Notes under the pieces: generated by a model
The model's input: only the letters and a program-made list of their open reading frames with translations
The model's database searches: none
Told to the model about the DNA's origin: nothing
Translations under genes and position numbers: made by a program
Part shown: in pieces, positions 50,240 to 63,695 of the stretch
Numbering within the stretch: the stretch's first letter is position 1
How the letters are laid out: each line of letters begins with the position of its first letter
NCBI GenBank assembly: GCA_963662155.1
Contig: OY759263.1
Span: 32,664,106-32,728,105 of the forward strand
Source of the DNA: Lamellibrachia columna
Taxonomy: Eukaryota; Annelida; Polychaeta; Sabellida; Siboglinidae
Reading direction: 5' to 3'
Length of the DNA stretch: 64,000 bases

Positions 50240-53200
50240 AATCATGCTTCGCTTGCAAGTGCTTTTTGTGCTGTATACTATTCGTAATGGGTTGATCATG
50301 TTCTTCCTCGTGCTTTCATTGCTGTACCCTATTTACAATGGGTTGATCATATTCCTCTTGCTCGTACTTTGAATGCTGCAAACTATTCACTTTGGGTTAA
50401 TAATATTCATCTTGTTCGTGCTTTGAATGTTCTAAATTATTAACATTGCGTTGATCACGTTCCCCTTGCTTGTGCTTTGACTGCTTAAAAATATTCATAA
50501 TGCGTACACTATTCACAAAGGGTTGATCACGTACCCTTTGCTCGTGTTTTGGCTGCTGTGCATTATTCACAATGGGCTGATCATATCCCCTTGCTCATAC
50601 TTTGACTGCTGTATACTATACACAATGGATTGATTATGTTCCCAATTGCTCGTGATTTGGCTACTGTACACTTTTGACAATGGGTGGATCACTTGAACTT
50701 TATCGTGATTTAGCTGCTGTACATTATTCGCTATGGTTTGATCATGTTTCACTGCTCGTGCTTTGGATGCTGTATACTATTCACAATGGGTTGAATATAT
50801 TCCCCTTGCTCGTGCATTGACTGCTGTACAGTATTAACAATGGATGATCATGTTCCCTTTGCTTGTGCTTTGTCTGCTGCGCAATATTCAGAAAGGGTTG
50901 ATGATGTCCCTCTTGCTCGTGTTTGGCTGCTGTACATATTTACAAAGGGTTGCTCATGTTTTTCTTGCTCGTACTTTGGCTGCAGCACACTATTCACAAT
51001 ATATTGATCATTTTCCCCTTGCTCATGCTTCGACTGCAGTACACTTTTCACAATGGGTTGATCATGGACCTCTTGCTCGTGCTTTGACTGCTGTATAATA
51101 TTCACTATGGTCGATTATGTTCCCCGTGCTCGTATTCTGACTAGTGTACACTATTTACAATTGATTAATCATGTTGCTCTTGCTCGTGTTTTGAATGTTC
51201 TAAACTATTGACATTGGGTTGATCATGTTCCCCTTGCGCTTGGTTTGACTGCTGTACACTATTCACATTGGATTGATCACGTTCCCGTTGCTCATGCTTC
51301 GACTGCTTAACACAATTCGCAGTGTGTTGATTCTATACCCCTTTTGGTGATTTGATTGATGTATTCTATTTACAATGTGTGATTATGTTCCTTTGCTGGC
51401 TGCCTTGACAAGTGTACACTATTCACAATGGTTTGATCATGTTCCCTTTACTCGTGCTTTGACTGCTGTATATTATTCCCAATGGATCGATTATGATCCC
51501 CTTAATTTGGCTGCTGTACACTATTCACAATTAGTTGATAATTTCACTTTTATCGTGATTTCGCTGTTCTACGTTATTTTGCTATGTTTGATCATGTTCC
51601 GGTTCTCGTGCTTTGGATGTTGTATACTATTCCAACTGGGATTATTCTATTCCCCTTGCTCGTGCTTTGACTGCTGTACACTATTAACAATGATTGATCA
51701 TGTTCCTCTTTCTCACGATTTCACTGATGTACACTATTCATAATGTGTTGATGATGTCCCCCTTGCTCGTGGTTTGGCTGCTGTACATTATTCACAAAGG
51801 TTTGATGATGTCCCTCGTGCTCGTGCTTTGGCTGCTGTACACTATTGACAAAAGGTTGCATGATCATGTTCCTCTTGATGGTGTTTTGACTGCTGTACAC
51901 TATTTATAAAGAGTTGCATGATCATGTTCCCCTGGATGGCGCTTTTCATGCTTCGACTGTTTTACACTATTTTCAATGTATTGTTCAAGTTCCTATTTCT
52001 CGTGACTTGGCTGCTCTACACTATCTACAAAGGGTTGATCGAGTTCTTCTTCCTCTTTCTTTGGCTGCTATTCACTACTCACATTGGGTACACTATTCGC
52101 AACGTATTGAACACGTTCCCCTTCCCCATGCTTCGGCTGCAGTACACTATTAATAATGAGTTGATAATGTACCCATTTCTCTTGATTTGACAGTGACTGT
52201 TGTACACTATTGACAAAGTTTGCATGATCATGTTCCACTTGATGGTGTTTCGACTGCTGTACACTATTTAGAAAGGGTTGCATGATCATGTTACCCTTGA
52301 TGGCGCTTTGACTACTGTACACTAATCACAATGGGTTGATCATGTTCCCGTTACTCGTGCATTGACTGCTGTATATTAAGCACAATGGATTGGTTATATT
52401 CCCCGTTGCTCATGATTTGCCTACTGTACACTATTCACAATGTGTTGATCATTTGAACTTTATCGTGATTTGACTGCTGTACATTATTCTCTATGGTTTC
52501 ATCATGTTTCAATTCATGCTTTGGATGCTGTATACTATTCACAATGGATTGTATATATTCCCCTTGCTCGTGTGTTGACTGCTGTACAGTATTAACAATG
52601 GTCTGATCATATTCCCTTTGCTTGTTCATTGGCTGCTATATAATAGTCAAAATGGGTTGATGTTGTTCCACTTGCTGGTTTTTGACTGGTGTAAACTTTC
52701 TACAATGGGTTGATCATGTTCCACTTAGTCGTGATTTGGCTGTAGTACACTATTCACAATGTGTTGATCATTTGACCTTAATCGTGGTTTGGTTGCTTCA
52801 CATTATTTGCTATGTTCCACTGCTCGTGCTTTAGATGCTGCAAGTTATTCTCTATGGGTTGAATATGTTCCCCTTGTTCCTGCTTTGAATCTGTACAATA
52901 TTAACAATGGTTAATCATGTTCCTCTTGCTCATGCTTTGACTGATGTACTATATTTACAATGATCTGATCATGTTCCTCTTGCTTGTTTTTTTGGCTGCT
53001 GTACAATATTCACAATGGGTAGATCGTGTTCCACTTGCTCGTGGTTTGGTTGTAGTACACTATTCATAATGTGTTGATCATGTTCCCCTTGATAGCGCTT
53101 TGACTGATGTACTCTATTTAAAATGGCCTGAACATGTAACCCTTGTTTGTTGTTTGGCTGCTGTACAATATTCACAATGGTTTGATGGTGTTCCATTTGC

Positions 53201-56200
53201 TGGTTTTAGGCTGCTGTAAACTTTCTACAGTGGGTTGATCATGTTCTCCTTGCTCGTATTTTTAACGCTCTAAACTATTCACATTGGGTTGATCATGTTC
53301 CATTTGCTCGTGCTTCAATGCTGTAAACTATTCAGAATTGGTTGATTATGTTCATCTTGCTATCGCTGCTGTAAACTATTCACAATGCGTTAACTATTCA
53401 CAATGAATTGATTGTGTTCCCCGTTGCTCGTGGTTTGACTGTTGTACACTATTCAGAATGTGTTGATCATTTGACCTTTATCGTGGTTTGGTTTCTGCAC
53501 ATTATTCGTTATATTCCACTGCTCGTGCTTTGGATGCTGTGCACAATTGACAAAGGTTTGCATGATCATGTTCCATTTGATTGTGTTTTAACTGCTGTAC
53601 ACTATTTAGAAATGGTTGCATGATCATGTTCCCCTTGATGGCGCATTGACCACTGTACACTAGTCACAATGGCTTGATCATGTTCCCCTTACTCGTGCAT
53701 TGACTGCTGTATATTATTTAAAATGGATTGATTATATTCCCCGTTGCTCGTGATTTGCCTACACTATTCACATTGTGTTGATCATTTGAACTTTATCGTG
53801 ATTTGTCTACTGTACATTATTCGCTATGGTTTGATCATGTTTCACTGCTCGTGCTTTGGATGCAGTATACTATTCACAATGGGTTGAATCTATTCCCCTT
53901 GCTCGTGCATTGACTGCTGTACAATATTAACAATGGTCTGATCATGTTCCCTTGCTTGTACTTTGGCTGCTATATAATATTCACAATGGGTTGATGGTGT
54001 TCCACGTGCTGGTTTTTGACAGCTGTAAACTTTCTACAATGGTTTGGTCATGTTCTCCAAGGTCGTATTTTGATTCCTCTAAACTATTCACACTGGGTTG
54101 ATCATGTTCCACTTGGTGGAGCTTTGACTGCTGTAAACTATTCAGAATTGGTTGATTATGTTCACCTTGCTTTCACTGCTGTAAACCATGTTCACAATTT
54201 GTCGATTTCGTTCCCCTTGCTCAATATTCGACAGCTATACACAATTCACAATGTGTTTTTCACGCCCCCTTGTTCATGCTTCGACTATTTTATACTATTT
54301 GCAAAGTATTATTTATGTTCCAATTTCTCCTGACTTCGCTGCTGTACATTATTCACAATGGGTAGTTGATGTCCCTCTTGCTCATGCTTTGTCTGCTGTA
54401 CACTTTTTACAAAGGGATCATCATGTTTCCCTTGCTGGTGCTTTGACTGCAGTACACTATCTACAATGGGTTGATCATGTTCTTCTTCCTCATTCTTTGG
54501 CTGCTGCGCACTATTCACAATGGGTACACTATTCGCATCGGATTGATCACGTTCCCCTTGCTCATGCTGCGACTGCAGAATACTATTAATAATGGATTGA
54601 TCATGGTCCTCTTGCTCTTGTTTTGACTGCTGTACACTATTCACAATGGTCGATGATGTTCCCCTTGCTCATGTTTTGACTAATGTATACTATTTACAAT
54701 GGCTTAGTCATGTTCCTCTTGCTCGTGCGATGAATGTTCTAAACTATTCATATTGGGTTGATCATGTCCAGTTGCTTGAGCTTTGAATGACTAAAACTAT
54801 TCACAAGGCGTTCACCATTCACAGTGGGTTGATCATATTCTCGTCGCTCTTGCTTTGACTGCAGTACACTATTCACAATGGATTGATCATGTTCCACCTG
54901 CTCGTGATTTTTTTTCTGCATACTAGTCACAATGGGTTGATCACATTCACCTTGCTCGTGATTTGGCTGTTGTACATTTTTCACAGTGGTTTGATCGTGT
55001 TCTGCTGCTCGTGCTCTGACTGCTGTATATTATTCACAATGGATTGATTATATTCCCCGTTGCTCGTGGTTTGACTGCTGTACAATATAAAACATGGTTG
55101 ATCATGTTCCTTTTGTTCATGCTTTGACTGATGTACTATATTTACAATGGTCCGATCATGTTCCCCTTGCTTGTTTTTGGCTGCGGTACAATATTCACAA
55201 TGGGTAGATCGTGTTCCACTTGCTCGTGATTTGACTGTAGTACACTATTCATAATGTGTTGGTCATGGTCCTCTTGATAGTGCTTTGACTGATGTACTCT
55301 ATTTATAATGACCTGATCATGTTCCCCTTGTTTGTGGTTTGGCTGCTGTACAATATTCACAATGGTTTGATGGTGTTCTATTTGCTGGTTTTAGGCTACT
55401 GTAAACTTTCTACACAGGGTTGATAATTTTTTTTTCTTGCTCGTATTTTGAATGCTCTAAAATTGTGTTGATCATGTTACGTCTGCTCGTGCTTGAATGC
55501 TGTAAACTATTCAGGATTGGTTGTTTATGTTCATCTTGCTATCGCTGCTGTAAACCATTCACAAAGCGTTAACTATTCACAATGGGTTGATAATGTTCTC
55601 TTTGCTCTTATTTTACTGCAGTACACTATTCACAATGGATTGATCATATTCCCCTTGCTCTTGATTGTTTTCTGTATACTACTCACAATGGGTTGATCAC
55701 GTTCCCCTTGCTCGTGATTTGGCTGTTATACATTATTCACATTGGGTAAGCATGTTCCCCTTGCTCGTGGTTTTACTGCTGTACACTATTCCCTTTGGGT
55801 TGACCATGCTCCCCTTGCTCATTTCACCTTTATCTTGATTTGGCTGTTGTACGTTATTAGCTATGTTTGATCATGTTCCGGTTCTCGTGCTTTGAATGTT
55901 GTATACTATTCCAAATGGGATGATTCTATTCCCCTTGCTCGTGCTTTGACTGCTGTACAGTATTATGCTCCTCTTTCTCATGATTTCACTGATGTACACT
56001 ATTCACAGTGGGTTGATCATGTTTGTCCTTGCTCGTATTTTGAATGCTCTAAGCTATTCACATTGGGTTGATCATGTTACCATTGCTCGTGCTTGAATGG
56101 TGTAAACTATTCAGTATTGGTTGATTGTGTTCATCTTGCTATCGCTGCTGTGAACTATTCACAATGCGTTAACTATTTACAATGGGTTGGTAATGTTATC

Positions 56201-59200
56201 TTTGTTCTTGTTTGTACTGCAGTACACTATTCACAATGGATTGATCATATCCCCCTTGCACATGATTTTTGTTCTGTATACTACTCACAATGGGTTGATG
56301 ACATTCCCCTGCTCGTGATTTGGCTGTTGTACATTATTCGTATTGGGTTGATCATGTTCCCCTTGCTCGTAGTTTTACTGCTGTACACTATTCCCTTAGG
56401 GTTGACCATGCTCCCCTTGCTTTTGCGTTGACTGCTGTACACTATTCACAATGGGTTGATCATGTTCCTCTTTCTCGCTCTTTGACTGCTGTATATTGTT
56501 CACAATGGATTGATTATGTTCACCTTTGCACGTGATTTGGTTGCTGTACACTATTCACAATGTATTGATCATTTGATCTTTATCTTGATTTGGCTGCTGT
56601 ACATTATTCGCTATGGTTTGATCATGTTCCGCTGCTCGTGCCTTGGGTGGTGTATACTATTCACAATGGGTCGAATCTATTCCCCTTGCTCGTGCTTTGA
56701 CAGGTGTACAGTACTAACAATGGTTGATCAAGTTCCTCTTGCTTATGCGTTGACTGATGTACTATATTTACACTGGTCTGATCATGTTCACCTTGCTTGT
56801 GCTTTGGCTGCGGTACAATATTCACAATGGTTGATGTCCCACTTGTTAGTTTTGTGACTGCTGTAAACGTTCTACAGTGGATTGATCATGTTCTCCTTGC
56901 TCTTTTGTAATGCTCTAAACTATTCACGTTGGGTCGATCATGTTCCCCTTGGCCGTGCTTTGAAAGCTGTATACTATTCAGAATTGGTTGATTAAGTTCA
57001 CCTTGCTATCACTGCTGTAAATTATTTACAATGGGTCGACTTCGTTCCCCTCGCTGAAACTTCGACTGCTGTGCACTATCCACAATGTGTTTAGTACGTC
57101 ACCCTTGTTCGTGCTTCGGCTGCTGTGCACTATTTGCATTGTATTGTGTCGTTGGCTGCTGAACAGTATTCACAATGGGTACATTATTCGAAATGGATTG
57201 ATCACTTACCCTTGCTCATGTTTCGACTACAATACACTATTAACAATGGATTGACAATGTATGATTTGACTACTGTTGTACACTATTCACAATTGGTTGA
57301 TCATCTTCTACTTGCTCTTGCTTTGACTGCTGTACACTATTCAGAATGGTCGATTATGTTCCGCTTGCTCGTGTTTTGACTATTTTAAACTATTTACAAT
57401 GGTTTAGTCGTGTTCCTCTTGCTCGTGCTTTGAATGTTCTAAACTATTTATATTGGGTTTATCATGTTCCCGTTGCTTGTGCTTTGACGGATTAATACTA
57501 TTCACAATGATTACACTAGTCACAACTGGTCGATCATGTTCTCGTTCCTCTTGCTTTGACTGCAGTACACTATTCACAATGGTCGATTATGTTCCGCTTG
57601 CTCGTGTTTTGACTAATATACACTATTTACTATGGCTTTTTCATGTTCCTCTTGCTCGTGCTTTGAATATTCTAAACTATTCACAATTGGTTTTATCATG
57701 TTCTCGTTGCTCTTGCTTTGACTGTAGTACACTATTCACAATGGATTGATCACGTTCCCCTTGCTCGTGATTTGGCTGTTGTACATTATTCAAAGTTGTA
57801 CATTACTCAAAATGTGTTGGTCATGTCCCCCTTGCTCGTGATTTGGCTTCTGCGCATTTTTCACACAATTTTCTATGATTTCCCTCTTGCTCGTGCTATG
57901 GCTGCTGTACACTATTTACAAAGGGTTGTATGACCATGTTCCCCTTGATGGTGCTGTGACTGCTGTACAATATATACAGTGTGTTGATCATGTTCTTCTT
58001 GCTCGTGCTTTGAATGATGCACACTATTGAGAATGTGTACACTATTCGCAATGGATTGATCATGTTCCTCTTGATAGTGCTTTGACTGCTATTCGTTAAG
58101 GGTTGATCGTGCTCCGCTTGTTCACGATTTGGTTGTTGCACACTATTCACAATAAATTGATCATGTTCCTCTTGATCGTGCTTTGACTGCTGTACACTAT
58201 TTACAATTGGTTTAACATGTTCCTCTTGCTCGGGGTTTGCATGTTCTAAAATATTCTCATTGAGATGATCATATTCCCCTTGATCGTGATTTGACTTCTG
58301 CTCACTACTCACAATGGATTGAACATGTTACCCTTGATCGAAGTTTGGCTGTTGTGCACTATTCACAATATAATTATCATGTTCCCGTTGTTCATGTATT
58401 GACTACTGTGCACTATTCATAATGGTTTCATCATGTTCTCCTTGCCCGTTATTTGGCTGTTGTACACTATACACAATTGTTTGATCATGTCCGCCTTGCT
58501 CACACTATGACCACTGTACACTATTAAACGTTTGTTGATTATGTTCCACTTGATCGTGCTTTGACTGCTGTACACTATTCATAATGGGTTGATAAAGCAA
58601 CACTTGCTCGTGCTTCGCGCTGATCGTATTCATCTTGCTCATGCTGAGAATATTCTAAATTATCCACATTCCTTTGATCATGTTCATCTTGCTCGCGCTT
58701 TGAATTCTCATTTGATTGATCATGTTCTTGTTGATGTCACGTTCCCCTTGCTACTGCTTCGACTAATTTGTATTATTCACAATGGGTTCGTCAAGTTCCC
58801 TTGGCTCGTTCTTTGGCTGTTTACATTATTCATATATTTGACTGCTGTACACTATTTACAATGGGTTGATCATGTTCCTCTTGCTCGTGCTTTCAATGCT
58901 GTAAAGTATTCACATTGGATTGATCATGTTCCCCTTGCTGGTATTTTGATTGATGTACACGACTTAGCATGCGTTCTTCATATTCCCCTTGTTCGTGCTT
59001 TGAATTCTCTAAACTATTCACGTTATTCTGATCATGTTCATCTTGCTCGTGCTTTGAAAGCAATAAACTATTCACATTGGGTTGATCATGTTCCCCTTAC
59101 TCGTGCTTCGGCTGATGTAATCTATTCACAATGCGTACACTATTCAAAATGGGTTGGTCACGTTCCCCTTGATCATGCTTCGACTGCGGTACACTAAACA

Positions 59201-60715
59201 CAATGGGTTGACAATGTTCCTCTTGCTCTTGCTGTGACTGCTGCGCACTATTCACAATTGGTTTATTATGTTTCCCTGCTCTATGTTTGAATGTTGACCA
59301 CTATTCACAAATGGTTGATCTTGTTGCTCTAGCTCATGGTATGACTGATGTACATTATTTAACATGGGTTGATCAAGTTCCCCTTGCTCATGGCTCGGCT
59401 GCTGTACACTGTTAATAATGGTTAGATCATGATCCCCTTGCTCGAAATTTCGCTGTTGTATACTATTCACTTGCTCGTGCTTTGGCTACTCTACACTATT
59501 CACAATGTGTTGGTCATGTTATCCTTGCTCGTGCTTTAGCTGTTGTACACTATTCACAACGCATAAACCATTCACAATTGGTTGATAATTTTCCCCTTGC
59601 CGATTCTTTGACTGCTTTACACTATTGACAGTGGTTTGAAAATGTTACCCTTGCTCGTAATTTGGCAGCTGTACACTATACATATTGGGTTCATAATGTT
59701 CACCTTGCTCGTGGTTTGACTGCTGAAATTATTTTGTATTGGATGATCATGTTCCCCGTGCTCTTTATTTAGTTTCTGTACACTATTCAAAATGGTTTGA
59801 TCACGTTCCCTTTGCTCATGTTTCGACTGTTGTATTCTATTCACAATGGGTAGATAATGTATCCCTTGCTCGTGATTTGTTGTCCACTATTAACAATGGA
59901 TTGACCATGCTTGTTTTGCTCTTGATTTGATTATTGTATACACTTATCTATGGTTTAACAAATTCCATTTGTAAACTATTCACAATATGTTGGCCATGTT
60001 CCTCTTGCTCCTGCTTTGGTTGTTGTACACCGTTCACAATTGGTTGATGAAGACCCTTTTGCTCATGCTTTGGCTGCTGTACAATATCTACAGTGGATTG
60101 ATCATGTTGTTCTTGATCATGATTTGAATGCTCTAATCTATTCACATTGGGTTGATAGCTGTACACTATTCATCAAGCGTACTCTATTCGCAATTGAGTG
60201 ATCATGTTCCCCTTGCTCATGCTTCGACTGCTGAACACTATTCACAATGGGTTGATCAAGTTCCCCTTGCTCATGTTCCGATTGCTTTACACTATTCACA
60301 GTGGGTTGATAATGTACCCCTTACTCGTGATGTTACTGTTGTACACTACTCACATTGGGTTGATCATGGTCCTGTTGATTGTGCTTTGACTGATGCACCC
60401 TTTTCACAGGTTTGATACATTTCACCTTGCTCGTGATTTGGCTGTTGAACACTTTTCACAATTGATTAGTCAGGTTCCCCTTGCTAATGCTTTAACTGCA
60501 GTACACTATTCGGAATGGGTTGGTCAAGTTCTCATTGCTCGTGATTTGGGTGCTGTACACTATTCAAAATGGGCTGGTCATGTTCCCCTTGCTCCAGCTT
60601 TGATTGCTGTTTACTATTCACAATGTGTTTATCATGTTGCCCTTGCTGGTGCTTTGGCTGCTGTATAATATTGACAACGGGTTGATTCTGTTCCCATTGC
60701 ACGTTATTTAACTGT
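50240..60715 (+). repeat. 10.5-kb satellite with 54-bp units
   Basis: Roughly 190 diverged units with a core like gctgtacactattcacaatg, ggttgatcatgttccccttg and ctcgtgctttga. The unit is 54 bp, a multiple of three, so frames persist across units: the plus consensus frame reads [18 protein letters not shown] and the minus frame reads KHEQGEHDQPIVNSVQQS, both without stop. Real units carry stops and indels; the longest frame (58589-59197) is about 200 codons. Variants include an 18-bp internal duplication (cactattcacaatgggta then cactattcgcaat) and a tgcatgatcatgttcc type. Variant blocks recur in the same order, showing higher-order structure. No promoter or coding context is seen. Confidence 0.97.
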
Positions 60716-61114
60716 TTGTTAGTTAAAACAAAAGCAACATCTAGACGAATTAATCACGATATTTTCACAGCAGTTCAAGAACCAAATTCGTCATAGGCAG
60801 TGAGTTTAACACGTAATCCGTCTTACATATCTCCGACCAAATACCCTACACATGGATCCTTTCATCTGGTAATTCGCAAGGATATCATTGCTGGGCACTC
60901 TTCTGTCAAGAATTGTTTAACTTTCATACTGGGCAATGTAATACTGATCACTTTCTCGGATTCGACGCACCTCGCTCCTTTCTCCAGTGCCGGAATGAAT
61001 AATTAAGACGATGACTACAAAGACAAGATGGCCATTCCACCAAGTAGCGATCAATCGATCAACGAGGTTGTGATTTAGTGATCCATTATGACGATCTATG
61101 AAGTATCACTAGCA
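60716..61114. other. Non-coding gap
   Basis: No gene recognised. A 68-codon plus-strand frame at 60800-61006 has no motif. Confidence 0.4.
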
Positions 61115-61520
<406 letters not shown>

Positions 61521-61716
61521 TATTTGCCACATAGTGAGCTGTGTTGCTTTTACTTTTTCTAGACAGCGACTTGTCTCGTTCCGTGTCTGTCCAATCAGAT
61601 GTGTGCGACTTTCCAATCACAGTTGTCGACTGATTGGTGTTATTTTTGCGCGTTTCACCGCAGAATAAACACGCGCAACAACGCCGAATGTCTGCATTCG
61701 TTGCTGTTTCTACAGA
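61521..61716. other. Short gap
   Basis: No feature recognised. Confidence 0.3.
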
Positions 61717-62235
61717 CAAGTTGACAGTGTTTGCTAAAGTTATTTTTGCTTATCTTCATAAATCCTGAGTTCGAACACTTACTTTAGTTGAATTCTGAGT
61801 GCGATACAGATATCATATAACAATAGCATGACTCCGTAGAACTATCAACCAAATGTCTTAGGTCTATCACTCCAGTCAAATCGACAAACTTATTCAAATT
61901 GACAGTCTAAACTGTTGCTCTCCGTATCCAGGAGATTCTTACGGAGTTTTTCGTTAAACCGCCATATCTGTTATTACAGCCTAGCCTATCGCCTGGGTTG
62001 CCCAAACCATTATGATGGAGTATATTTCTTTAACTGAAGCCAAGAGTTGGCAATTGAACGGATATCTACGGTCGAACCATCTGTCGTCAATATGGGGCTT
62101 GCCTGAACCAACGTGATTTACTGAAAAGACATGTCAAGATATTATGTATTGGCACACAAGCATGTCTATCTTTAGTTTGAACAAAAGGGAAATAATCGCA
62201 AAGTAGCAATCTTTGTAATGAAAATAAACAATTAA
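61717..62235 (+). repeat. Dispersed repeat R4, copy 2
   Basis: Same-orientation homologue of 2715-3170, longer by an extra part at about 62085-62170 (including gccattatgg-free sequence ending acaagcatgtctatc). It begins with gttgacagtgtttgctaaag and ends with aacaaaagggaaataatcgc and an aataaa-containing stretch. Confidence 0.8.
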
Positions 62236-62410
62236 TGACCATACAAAAATGCTCTGTATTTGTTAAGGGCGTAGTTCATCGTTTGCTAGCATACACGTCC
62301 ATACAACCATGTAACACTAATCATAAATTATATTAGTTAATTACGCTGCTTCCGACCAAGAGTAAAACAAACGCATACACCTTGTTCACTTAGTGTCGTG
62401 TTGTAATTTT

Positions 62411-63575
62411 ATAACAGCAACAATACAAAGCCACACCCTCCATGTGGCAAGTGGAAAAAAGCAATTGGTTTATCGACATTCAAACAAAATCACTACAGGC
62501 TCCAAACCTGTTAGCCATAATTAATAGTGTAAGATTAATATAAAATAAAAATCGACATAAACGTAGGGATTGGTGGTGGGGTAATGACAACAAAAGTGTG
62601 TCGGCGAATTTTCGTTTCATTTCCAACGTCTTCCAACACATCCACATACTTTTTCATCGAGTCCATTAAGTTGGACAGACCCTAATTGGCGAGATCGTGC
62701 GTTCCTTTCTGCACCAGCAACACGTCGTCGCCTCCGAGTTGGATATCACCAAGGTGATGGCGGAAAGATTTTGTTAAATTTTCCGCTAGGAGAAACTCAG
62801 CAAATTGGATGTTTTTGGTTATGGGCTTTGTGTTTCCGCTAAACCCGACGTCTGTGTGACTGTAGCATTGTTTTGCTATGTTGGCATACTTGTATCGCAT
62901 ATGAGACGAACCCATCATGATTAGGCGACGTATTTTCTTAATGCAATCGCACATTCGCTTCGTGCTCAGTGACCAGAAATGTTCTCCGTTGGCGAGTTTA
63001 ATCTTTCAACTATCGCTGTCTTTGTACCAGAAAACCACGTCCTGTTTCCGTGTGTATGTTTTCAAGGCCTCTGTAACTGACGATGAACGAAATGGGATGG
63101 GGGTATCGACTTTGACCATCGGATTCCAGGTAGCTTTGTCCAATCTCAAATCCGTTTGGAATTGGACCAAACCAAAACTGGTTGGACGTGCGTTATCAAA
63201 CGCAGCGAAGTTGACATACTCGATCGTGACGACTATCGTCCGTCTTTCGCGAACTATCATAGATGGGCATCAAGTGATATAAGTGCCGTTGAAAAAAATC
63301 GCGATTTCGACATTGTTCCGTGCCTATGTAATCGTCCGAAATGATAGAAGAACTTCCTCCGTTAATAGACCTCTTGTTGAAATACTCCTGTATACGAATG
63401 AAGATACCGTCGGTTGTCGACCTATTTTCTGTTATTGCAATTTTGCATATGTACTTCGAATATATCGCTAAGTCGTTGCGTTTCTCCGTGATTTCAGTGT
63501 ACCGGTTATATTGTTCTAGTTCCGTTTGGCCGACGCCGATTCCGCTGGACACAGCGTTGAAGGACACGTCGAGTT
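62411..63575. repeat. 1165-bp tandem duplication unit, copy 1
   Basis: The sequence from 62417 (gcaacaatacaaagccacac) recurs at 63582 and stays alignable to the window end, an offset of 1165 bp. The unit contains one whole esterase-like pseudogene with its 3' flank. Copy 2 runs out of the window at 64000, so its right part is unseen. Confidence 0.95.
62535..63567 (-). pseudogene. PC-esterase/SGNH-like (NXPE-type) pseudogene, copy 1
   Basis: Family members are predicted acyl-esterases or acyltransferases acting on glycans; this copy is too broken to act. From 63567 an N-terminal part runs in one frame to CRNRDFF near 63300. It then shifts at an A7 run (63292-63298) into a frame with TGA at 63270-63272. 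That frame continues as MIVRERRTIVVTIEYVNFAA, ATWNPMVKVDTPIPFRSS, TGA at 63003-63005, then KRMCDCIKKIRRLIMMGSSH, MRYKYANIAKQCY (block I-like GSSH) and DVLLVQKGTHDLA. TAG at 62682-62684 follows, then GLSNLMDSMKKYV and VVITPPPIPT, ending at 62535-62537. The terminal D..H block is missing. The family call rests on GSSHMR, GTHDLA and TPPPIP in the right order. Confidence 0.6.
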
Positions 63576-63695
63576 ATAAAAGCAACAATACAAAGCCACA
63601 CCCTCCATGTGGCAAGTGGAAAAATGCAATTGGTTTATCGACAGTCAACAAAAACACTACAGGCGCAAACCTGTTAGCCATAATTAATAGTGTAA

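Noticed and set aside
50240..60715. A large repeat-protein gene encoded by the 54-bp array
   Set aside because: Stops and indels break every frame within about 200 codons, both strands look equally open, and no promoter or start was found. Kept only as a finding to test.
60800..61006. 68-codon plus-strand frame
   Set aside because: No motif; length expected by chance.
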